DNA of 64,000 nucleotides, taken from assembly GCF_025602895.1 (NCBI RefSeq), contig NW_026516208.1, positions 62,001 through 126,000 of the forward strand, read 5' to 3'. Position 1 is the stretch's first letter; the number at the start of each line of letters is the position of its first letter. Source of the stretch: Polychytrium aggregatum (taxonomy: Eukaryota; Chytridiomycota; Chytridiomycetes; Polychytriales). A program made the translations under genes and the position numbers. The notes below the pieces were generated by a model. That model had not been told where the DNA came from, searched no databases, and saw only the letters and a list, made by a program, of their open reading frames with translations. Below are positions 55,008 to 64,000 of the stretch, in pieces.

Positions 55008-57855
55008 GGTCCCTGAGCTCGTCGCTCTCGGATGCTTCATTGACGCCTACCAGCCCGCTGCCCGTCTCCGAAGCCGTGAGAACCGACTCGTCCGGCGATA
55101 GCGCTCTGTGTAGACCGCAAGTCCTTTCAGAATTTGATCTGAAGCTGCCGGTCGAAGTGATCCTCAAGATCTTCTCCAAAGTCGAGACGATCACTCGGTG
55201 CCGAGCAGCGTGTGTGTCAAGACGCTGGCGGCTGGTGTTGTACTCGGCCCCGGATCTGTGGCTTCGTCTCGATCTGAGCCGGCGAGACTCCCTTGGGGGC
55301 GAAAAGTACTTGTATCCAACGGAAACAGCATCCCAGCTCCAGTTTCTCCTGGTCGACTCATCGCTATCTCGCCAGCGTTTCTCGCAACTCAACGTGCTGG
55401 ATCTGTCCTGCACGGACATCGGGCTGGATATGTTTTCGGATCCCAGCATCCTCGGATTGCTTCAGGACACACTGGCTCGATTGATCCTGAACGGGTGTCC
55501 CTATGTTGACTCAGGGTCACTGTTCCATCTACGATGGTTGAGGGCACTCAAGTGGCTCGATATAAGCCACTGTGAACATATGGACGACTTTGGAATCGAA
55601 GTCATCACATTCTACCTCCCGCAACTCAATCGCCTGGACATGGCTTACTGCTTCAAGATCACTGAGAAAGGAATCGCCAAGCTCTTCAAGCTCACGGGCC
55701 TCACACACGTTAATCTAATGGGGTGCTGTAAGTGGCTCTCTGGCTGGGAAATCGGAAGCGTATCGCGGATGAGACGTATCGCGGATGAGACGAGGGATCC
55801 CATAGCCTTGTAGCGTTGCGGTTGTCGAGATGAGGCGATCGTTTGGTACTGTCCCACAGCATCGGCCGTTCTGACGAGCGACTCTGCTACGGACGACTCC
55901 CAGACCGGATCAAAAACTACCCTTGGGCAACGCGCGACGGGCCAAAGAAAAATACGCTCTCGCTCAAGGAGATTATGATTGGAGAAGACTCGCGCATGCA
56001 GAAGAGGGGTCTGTGGCTACTGTGGTAAGCTGCCTGCAATCGCGCGGGCACATGAGAAGGCTGCCCCTCGGTGCTCGCCTGGGCATGCATACGCTCCGTC
56101 TCATTCCGTCCCGCCAAGTTGCTGGTGACAACATATACTCTCGACAGAGCAGAGCCTCCGCGTTTCGAGGCGAGCAATAACTAACTTTTAGCACGCAGGT
56201 GCACCTGGAACTGGGACATGGGCAAGCTGATATCCCTGTGTCCGTTCATTGAAACCCTGCATCTGAACGTGGTCTTGCTCGAGGGGCAGGTCGAAGGCCT
56301 TACGGCCCTCCTCACTACTTGTCCGACACTCAAGAACCTCAGCATCGTCGTCGATCGCAACTCTATCAGCGTTCTGATTGCCGAGTCGAAGCGGATCGAG
56401 CAACTTGCCCGACTCGAAGTCACGATTCACATCGGTGTCACCATCGAATCGCTTTCTGAGCTGATCAAATCCAGGAGCTTGACCAAGCTCAAGGCTCTGC
56501 GATTTCACAGCAAGCACACCCCCATTTTCAATGACGAGCTTCTGGGGCGCCTCATTGCGGCAGCTCCGGGAATTGAGTCGCTCGAGATGAATGGCGACGA
56601 TATGACATCGAGCGGGTTGATCCCCATCGGACAGTACCAACAGTCCATGACCTCCCTCCTGATCCACCATGCCACCCTTTCAAACGAAGCGCTGAATCAA
56701 ATCGGGAAACTCGGCAACCTCAAGGAGTTGACCATAACCGACCTGCAAGAGGAATCCAAAGCTAACCAGCTTTCCCAGCTTGTCGCATGTCTTCCGCGCT
56801 CTACCCGGAAGGCCAAGGCTCTGATGCGACAGATCAATCGGGAACGAAAAGCCGCCAGCCGCCCCTTGCAACCCCGACTCCCACAAAGGCCCATGCCATG
56901 CCCCATGTCCCTGCCGATCGGCGGTCGCCTCAAGAAACTCGAGCTCGCAAGCCACCAAGGCTTCAGCGATGCCGACTTGGCTGGGATTGTTAGACAATGC
57001 GCTCTGTTGCAGTAAGTGCCACACAACAAGATTGCAAGTGCTTGGGACCAATGCCCAGGCGCGCTGCTGAACCATGACTTATTTGGGCATGGAGATATGA
57101 GACCCAGATCATCGTGTCCCGTTGACAGCGCACTGCCCCTGGACATTTTCCACTAACCCCGCTCTGCAAACGCTTTGGTCATCACATACACACACTCTCT
57201 CGTGCTTATGAATTGCGTTACCGGGCACATACCTCAAATGCTACGACATTCAAGATGGGTCGATTTCTCCTTCTCATTCACGTTTCCCAAGACTATGGCG
57301 GCGCTGGTGGATTCATGTTCGGGCATGCTTTATGTTCGGCTGTGTCGGCTGAGAGTTGTCCCTGCGCTCTTGTCCAACTCGCCCTCGAACCGATCGACAA
57401 GTGCCGGCTCTCGACGCCTCAACTCGGATAACGAGGGATCCGGCGTCAGTAATCGAGCAAACCGATCATATTCGCTGCTGTTGGACGACAACGGGATGTC
57501 TCGAACAGACTCGAGCACGCCATCCTTCCTTGCTTCGTCCGAAGAGTGCCAGGCGCTTGTCCATTTTGGCAAGTCAGCCCCTCCATTGCTGAGGGTGCTC
57601 GATTTTACTGGAGACATTGGGCTGACCGACTGGACGCTGGGGTCGTTGGCGAATCTGCCATCGCTGCACACGCTTTTCCTGGACTCGTGTAATCACATCT
57701 CCTCCAAGAGTTTGGTCGGCTTTGCTGAAAAGACATGGAAGAAGCTTAAGAGGCTCTATGTAAGCAACTGCAAGAAATGCAACCTGAGCGTGGTCGAGGA
57801 GAACTACCTGGTGGGCTCGCTCGAAGTAGAGATTGCCGTCGTCGTGGGCTCCTGA
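55008..57855 (+). CDS. F-box and leucine-rich repeat protein
   Basis: Four exons, 55008-55727, 55835-56024, 56199-57011 and 57255-57855, join in frame (763 codons from 55040). An upstream first exon with the ATG is needed but not resolved, because no in-frame ATG precedes the F-box. The F-box reads LKLPVEVILKIFSKVETITR then CRAACVSRRWRLVLYSAPDL. LRR units follow: LNVLDLSCTDIGLDMF, LARLILNGCPYV, LKWLDISHCEHMDDFGIEVI and LNRLDMAYCFKITEKGI, with more in exon 3 (IETLHLNVVLLEGQVEGL, LKNLSIV) and exon 4 (LRVLDFTGDIGLTDWTLGSL then LPSLHTLFLDSCNHIS). Such proteins are SCF ubiquitin-ligase substrate adaptors; the F-box binds Skp1 and the LRRs bind the target. The substrate is not predictable. Confidence 0.85.
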
Positions 57856-58466
57856 GTGCGAGCGATGCACCCTGTTCAAGGACGAGATGCAGCCACCGAG
57901 ACAGAATCGGACAATGGTTGGCCGCAAGCACATGAATACACCCAGGGATATACCATTTGAATGCCATGCTGCGACGATCACGGCCCCGCATAGACGGCCT
58001 GAACTGGTGTGAACTACTCTGTTGGCTTGTCAAGTCGCCTGGTTGACATCAGCTGCAGCGGATCAACCGTGTGACTGTTTTCGACTTTGGTTGGCAATCG
58101 AGTGGTTCAGTTTGCTTCTGGAGCACAGTCTTGAATACATCTGGTCAATCTCCCCAGACACACTAGTTGGTCACGGTGGATGGGTTTTATTCAGGACAAA
58201 AATAGGATGTCTGTTTCGCTTTGGATGCGTTGTATCCTTGACAGACGTCGCACCGTTACAAAATTTCGAGATTTCCCATCCATTTGCAAGTTATACATTC
58301 TCTTGTGTCGAGCTGCGGAGTCGCTAAACTAACAAGGCATCCCTCCAAATCGCCGATTCGCTTGACCTGCGGCCCAGCTGTTCAGCATTGCTGGAACAAA
58401 GGTATGCTGTTTCTCCTGAGGCGGGGTATATCAACTGGACTCTGTTCTATCCGAGATCGTGGTGGT
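57856..58466. other. Convergent intergenic region
   Basis: Between the F-box gene (+) and the JmjC gene (-). No gene recognised. Confidence 0.55.
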
Positions 58467-61299
58467 CTAATCAGGAGCAAATGGCATCAGCACCGGCTCA
58501 TAGACTGCCTTGGAAATGCTCGGCGACGATGCCCGAGCCAGCAGTGCCGACATTCTTACCTCGGACGCCTTAAGACGCTTGCGTGGCGTCTTGTCAGCGG
58601 CAGGTGCGTTGTTGCTGGAGGGCAACGCCGTGTCAGCAAGCGGAAACATCATGGTCTGAATTCCCAGCAATTGGGACTTGGAGGCACCGGTGAAGGAAAG
58701 CAGGGTTTCTTCATAGCCGATTTGCTGAGAGACGCCGTCTTTGCGTTCGGAAAACGAGATATTTGTGAGCGGTTACGTCGATAATGCAGCAAGGCAAGGG
58801 ATTGGATCAGCATCGCAAATGCGTGGGCTGTGTTACAACCAGCAATCCCGCAATCCAACAAACAGCTGGCAGCTACCTGATCGGCATCGATTGCAAGCCC
58901 ACGCAGGGATCTGAAAACAAAGGTGGGGGCCTCAGCGCTATACATCCATTGACGTTCCGAGGCGAGATGGACATGGCCCCGTTCCATTCCAATCTCGGTC
59001 ATCGCCAGCACAGTCGGCACCTGCTTTGCTCACCCTGTAGATATGGTATGCTCGGATCTGATAGCGCTTCCAGAGACACGATGAACAGAAGCTGCGGCGG
59101 CAGTCGGGGATGGAACACATCAGGCCGCTCCTGATTAAAGACAAAGACAGACGAGATGAGTACAGAGCCAGAAGCGAGGGAAACGTCCATGAAACGATAC
59201 GGTATCGATATGCTAACGAGGCCACCATGCAGCTGCCGTACCGGGAAGGCGTATTGCAGATATGACACATGGCGGGAGTAATCTCAAGCCTTCCCGTCAG
59301 CTTCAGCATCCGTTCGAAGGCCACAGTAGCGTCGGAAACAACTGGGTCAGATATGAAGGGCTTCGTTTGTATCTTGGGACCTGTGTCGCTGACGTTGTTC
59401 CACAGATCAACAGCCTGTTGGAGGTCAGCCATCAACTTTGACATCTTCATCTTTGCGTGCATTCGCAGGCGGCGCGGATGTTGGCAGGAGCGGCCTGCCG
59501 CATAACACACGAGGCATATGTCACACTTCCTTTCGCTTCGAGGCCAGGTGGGTGTCGAGTTGTCAAATAAATGACTGTCTTCGAGGTCACAGGGATCCGA
59601 TTGACCATCACAGGACATGCCACGATTCCAGATGTAGGACTGGCAAATGTCGCACTGGATGACGGTCTCACCGTCCATTTCGTATGGCAGTACGTCCTCG
59701 CGAGAAAGAACTTGCTCTTTGCTGGCGAGAGTGCTGTCTTGGCAAAGCGGGTATTTTTCACGCAAGTAAGCCAGGTCGATCCATTCATTCGCGACGAGGG
59801 TCTCGAAAATGGAGATGATCTTCTTGAATTCGCAGCCCATTTGATAATCCAGGATGCCCATTCGCCTCTCCCTCATCGTTTTCATAAATTGGAGCAAAGC
59901 TGCATGGGCCATGACTTGGATCTGAAATATGGGTGGTTTGAGACAGATGGCATAGAGCCGGAGCAAGCTCCGGGAGCACAGCTCGAGGGATTGGGAGCTG
60001 ATACGGTTCCACGCGATCTTCACCGTGACTCCGCCGTAGTTGACAACCTGGTGTGGCGTGTCGGGCGGAACTGGAGAGAACGAAACGAACCGTCAGCGAC
60101 AGAGCCCAAGCCGCTACGTGTCTGGCCGCAGCAGTGTCGAGGTCGGATGCATCAGGCACACGCCACCAACAGAGAATGTCTTACTGATGACAAGATCGCC
60201 AGGGCGCTGAAATGTGTAGTAGACCTTGAATCCTGCTTTCTGCAAGTCGCGCCGAGGGCAAAAGTAGTCGTCCGAGAACATGGAAGCACCGCGACTCTCC
60301 CAAAACTTGGCGAACTTGACTTTGTCGTCCGGGCTACAAAAGTACCACACAGCACCAGCCTTGGGCGACGTTGCATCAACCATCAAGTTGTGCCCCACAG
60401 ATCCACAGAGATCGACATGGCCTAGAAAGCACCACCGGCCCAGGGGGCGATCGCCAGTTAGGCAAGTCAGCGCGGTGCAGTCACGCAAACCAATCGAGCA
60501 GCAGGCGAGCGAGGGCCACCAACGCGAGGAGACCCGCTGAGGGGACGCAGAGATCCGCCACTCAGAACTAAAATCCATTTTTGTCAAGCCGGCGGTGGCA
60601 CCACCTCGGGATGGCTGGTCTGGATCGGCTAGACAGAACCAACCGGCAGAGCTCACCTGGCGTAAACGACGAATCAGGTCCGATATAAAGCATCATGTTC
60701 TCGCTCATGAAGATGCTGGACTGGCTTTCCGAGGGGGCGACCATGCGCATGTAGTCATTCGAGCCCAGGTAGGTCAGCTGCGCGGGGAGCACGCTAGAGA
60801 TCTCCTCCATCCACGCTTGCGGACACTGAAGATCTTTGCCGTAGAGAACCCTCTTGCATTTGGCCCTCCACTTGTGTGGGAGGAGGACGGGCTGCTCTGA
60901 GATCTCGGAGATAAAGTCCTTGAACTTCATCGTTTCGTCTGTGCCAGTGATTTGATTGCGCACATCGACCACGGACGACGCTTGGTTCGCCATGAGCCAA
61001 GAAAGCTTCAGGATCTTGGAGTCTTTGACAAACTTGCCAAGACCGCGAGCCACCATGGGCTTCATTGCCTGAAGCGGGAACTCGAGTAGCTGGATCAGAG
61101 TACTGATAGGCTCTGTGTCATCAAACTCCAAGGGTTGGTTGAAGGAGCCCTGGGCGAGACCCTTTGAGGCGATGGCGTTTACGAGTGATTGCTCGGACCC
61201 AGTGTAGTCGGGCTGGCGAGACGACGAGGACTTCTCTCGAGGTCGCTTGGCCGAAGCCGCGGGCGCTGGTAACGAGCTTGGCTTCGAAGAGTCCAACAT
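58467..61299 (-). CDS. JmjC-domain protein with cysteine-rich (4CXXC-type) zinc fingers
   Basis: Several exons; start MLDSSKPSSLPAPAA at 61299. After a KRPREK basic patch, the JmjC region covers CPQAWMEEISSVLPAQLTYL, FMSENMMLYIGPDSSFTPG|HVDLCGSVGHNLMV (HVD supplies the first Fe-binding His and Asp), KAGAVWYF, KAGFKVYYTFQRPGDLVI and PPDTPHQVVNYGGVTVKIAW (second His). Then come CDICQSYIWNRGMSC, KCDICLVCYAAGRSC and a MCHICN...CSIPDCRRSFCSSCL then WKRY finger that resembles the zf-4CXXC_R1 domain. The end, RKRLKASEVR...LMPFAPD, is at 58467. JmjC enzymes are Fe(II)/2-oxoglutarate oxygenases, often histone demethylases; the iron ligands are all present. The zinc finger would give DNA or chromatin targeting. 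Minor exon joins near 58900 are uncertain. Confidence 0.83.
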
Positions 61300-61646
61300 C
61301 TGCAGCGACAGGCAATACTGCTGGCAGACAGGCAAGGGAGGGGGCAGGCGGGAAAGGGACCCAAGCCAGAAAGAGGCAGGAGTTGAGTCAGACCGCCGCG
61401 CTGGAAACAGCGACGGAAATGGGCATGGCTGTGGCTGGGCACATCGACCACGTGACACCCACGCCGACGCAGAGTCGTGCACGGCTTTGATCTGCACAGG
61501 ACGGGGTTTTGGGGCTACGAGAAGCTGTGTCCCGTTTCATCGCATCGATTGTACAGCGTGTTGGCGCTCTCAGTCCCAGACAAGTAGATGAGCGGGACAG
61601 GTAGTGGGGACAGCGACGACAAAACAGCCGCCAAGCGAGGTCCGGC
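61300..61646. other. Gap between S9 peptidase 3' end and JmjC gene start
   Basis: Both flanking genes are on the minus strand. It holds the JmjC 5' flank. No feature recognised. Confidence 0.5.
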
Positions 61647-63965
61647 TTAGGCCTCAATGCCAAAGACTCTGAGGTAGAATCCCAGCTGCGACTCGAGGGA
61701 CTGTTTGATGTTCTCGGCCTTGCGGAATCCATGGGCCTCGCCCTCAAAGAGCAAGTACTCGACAATGCCATTCTTCTTCTTGATGGCATCGACAATAAGC
61801 TCGGCCTGGTTGGGGGGAACAACGCGGTCTTCGGAGCCCTGCTGGACCAACAGAGGCGCCGTGATCTGGTCGGCAAAGTTGATCGGCGAGCGGTCGTGGT
61901 AGACCTGGAGAATGTCGGTGTACTTGCCGCCGAGAAGCGGCTCCATGTAGTGCGCTTCAAATTTGTGCGTCAGCTTGGCGAGCTCAACCAGATCCGAGAT
62001 ACCATACAGCGAGGCACCGGCCTGGAATGCATCCGGCTTGTAGGTAAGGACACGGAGCACCAAGTATCCGCCTGTGACGGAGGAAGTTGATGCAAGTCAG
62101 CCCAGGTCGGCATCCAAAGTATAAAGCAGGCGGGATCCAACACAATCATGTGGGGTTGTTTCCTCGAGCGCGAGTTGGCTCTGCCCTTCTGCGTAGCAGC
62201 CTGTAATTCAACATACCAGCCGAGCCTCCGGTGATGGCCAAACGCTTAGGGTCGGCAAGTCCGATGCTGGAGAGATACTTGGCGGCGTTGATGACATCAA
62301 CAGCATCGACGATGCCCCAGTTGTTCTTCAACCGCTCGCTAAGATTATGAAACAGGAGTGAGCCGATGGGGCTCACCGACGCAGCCGCCCCAAGCAGCGA
62401 GGCAAATCGTAGCTTTGCAAGATGCCTTACCGATATTCGCGTCCATAGTTGGACGATCCGCCGTAGTTGACGTCAGCAAAGGCAAAGCCGCGCGAAGTCC
62501 AATACTGAATCGTGAGGTTCAGGCCGGCGCTGACGTGGGCGGTGGGGCCGCCGTGGCAGCTGACAACCAGCGGCGGTAGGGCACCTTCTTCACCCGTGTA
62601 GTCGGCGTTAGTGGGCGGATAGTAGTACTGGCGGGTGGGAGAAATACGAGACGAGACATATGTTGAATTGGGCATCAAGATGAAGCCCGGTGAGCTACGA
62701 AGGGCTGTGCGTTGGCGCTCGGAGATGAGTTCGCGAATGACAGCCACTGTTGGCTGCTGGCAATGGCAGCGAACGCTCGGGAGGTTGGATTGCTTACAGT
62801 GTAGGCTTGGGTTTCACGGCCATCGGGCAGGGTTGTGGGGAAGGCGATGGGCTGCGCAACAGAGATGTACTTCTCATTGATCTGGAGATCAATGGCCTTC
62901 TTGATGGGGACAGCCTCGTTGCGAACGAGGTCGTAGGCATACAGAGCAAGGGGCTTGGCGGAGGTAGTGGCCAGGAAAAAGAGTACCTGATGGGAACTCT
63001 CAGGGATAGTGGCAATGCGGACATCACCGACATGCGAAAACTCGGACGAAATATCCTCGATGGATTGGTCAGCGGGGTTGATGATGGCGAGTTTCTCGAC
63101 GCCGTTCTCTGCACGATGACCAAAGACAAGCACACAAGAGCAGTACCGCGTGAGTTCTATGACGGCGAGGTCGGACTCCATCTTGACTCGAGACAGGACG
63201 ATTGCAGCGTCGTGATCCGACAGCCCATCGCAGCTTGAGAGCCAGCCATGCTATTTACCTGAATAGGCGCTCACGATCCGGCCATCGGCCAGGAAGTCGT
63301 ACGATGAGCTGGAACAACACAGGACATTAGCACAGCAGTTGTAGCAATTGCAGCGATTGCACGAGTATGGGAACAGACAGACACCCTCGTTCCTGTATGG
63401 CCCGGCCCTCACGTCGGATCAATCGCAAACGACGACCACACTCGTGAGTCCATTGCAGCAGCCAGAACAGATTGCACTTACGCTCCAAACACCCAGTCTG
63501 GAGGGCTAAACTCGGCGTCAAGGGTGTTCTTCAAGACAAGCGAGACCTGGCCATCCTTGAGCCGATAGAGGTTGGAAAATCCGTGACGGTCGCTGGTGAA
63601 GTAGAGCGATCCGTCCTTGGCCCACTTGCTCTGGGCAACAGACTCGTGTCCATCCGCGACGGCACGGACATCCGAGACGTTGTGACCATCCCATTGGCCA
63701 TAGAACAGCGCGCTCTGATCCCAGGGCATGTTCGGATGGGACCATTGGATCCAGGAGATGAGGGTGCCATCCTCGGAGAAGCGGGGATACGAGTAAAAGT
63801 CCTTGCCTTCGACAACAGTGGTAACGGCGCCGGAGGACAGGTTGATGCGAACGACCCGGTTGACGACATCGTCATGGTGGTCAGACTTGTGCTCTTCCTG
63901 GATGGCGATGAGGTAGTCCTTGGACGGGTGGATGTAGAGATCGGCATAGCGAACCGAAGGGCGAT
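61647..63965 (-). CDS. S9-family (prolyl oligopeptidase/S9C type) serine peptidase, 5' truncated by window end
   Basis: The last six or so exons. The first visible exon (63965-63483) follows a TCTGCAG acceptor, and the remaining 35 bases to the window end are intron. The N-terminal part is beta-propeller-like (RYADLYIHPSKDYLIAIQEE, SGAVTTVVEG, YPRFSEDGTLISWIQWSHP, SKWAKDGSLYFTSDRHGFSN). The C-terminal alpha/beta hydrolase shows PLVVSCHGGPTAHVSAGLNL, the nucleophile elbow LAITGGSAGG|YLVL, QQGSEDRVVPPNQAE (Asp) and FEGEAHGFRK (His), completing a Ser-Asp-His triad. The end, FYLRVFGIEA, is at 61647. Family members cleave oligopeptides, often after Pro or from acylated N-termini. No membrane anchor is seen in the visible part. 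Confidence 0.88.
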
Positions 63966-64000
63966 CTGCAGATTCAGAGCAACAGAATCGTTCAGACGAA

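Noticed and set aside
58185-58212. TTTTATTCAGGACAAAAATA as a degenerate TIR
   Set aside because: Shares TTTATTCAG with the 49798 end but lacks the diagnostic CGGGACA block and has no partner.
61531-61556. GTCCCGTTTCATCGCATCGA then TTGTA as another mariner/Fanzor end
   Set aside because: Matches only the first ten bases of the TIR plus a few scattered positions, the length differs by two bases, and there is no inward similarity.

Overview
The window looks like nuclear DNA of a zoosporic (chytrid-type) fungus. This is an inference from content. Genes are packed 0.3-2 kb apart and cut by many short GT-AG introns. The repertoire includes a fungal PCL-type cyclin, a class C 7TM receptor, a CNBD2-like two-cNMP-domain protein of the kind tied to flagellated cells, and Fanzor (eukaryotic TnpB) elements, which are known from chytrids. 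Hexamer microsatellites are frequent. No rRNA, tRNA or CRISPR array was seen.

Layout. 1-953: 3' end of a cyclin gene (+). 1940-3486: TM7S3/TM198-like membrane protein (-). 3984-4658: arrestin-like protein (-). 4914-7288 and 24059-26446: the two arms of a near-identical 2.38-kb inverted duplication, each carrying a complete universal stress protein gene with its TATA box. The 16.8 kb between the arms holds SMC6 (7639-14319, -), a mucin-like single-pass SH3 membrane protein (14870-16514, -), an Alr4036-type pyridoxamine-phosphate-oxidase-like flavoprotein (17587-18906, +) and a receptor that joins a PstS-like phosphate-binding domain to a class C 7TM (19574-23613, -). Outside arm B lie an ArsC-type arsenate reductase (26621-27007, +), an internally deleted Fanzor/mariner element (27118-27856), a possible LINE remnant and a ZCCHC10-like RS protein (28541-29556, -). 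29970-57855 carries the CNBD2-like protein, casein kinase I, a bHLH factor, NSE4 (kleisin of the same Smc5/6 complex as SMC6), a bZIP factor, two tandem 7TM paralogues and an F-box/LRR protein. 58467-63965 carries a JmjC/zinc-finger demethylase-like protein and the 3' part of an S9 peptidase that runs off the window.

The most striking system is a 3.64-kb composite transposon at 49798-53434. It has about 29-bp terminal inverted repeats and TA target duplications, and carries a Tc1/mariner-type transposase next to a Fanzor nuclease. It sits inside a codon of the second 7TM paralogue. Removing it and one TA restores a host reading frame that aligns with the neighbouring intact paralogue. Both element ORFs carry small frameshifts. 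A 739-bp deletion derivative (27118-27856) and a solo end (about 14490-14577) show that the family has been active here more than once.

Exon limits were read by eye from splice signals and reading frame. Multi-exon genes are given as full spans, with introns described in the text. Where the arithmetic closes in frame I say so; elsewhere the start or joins are approximate.
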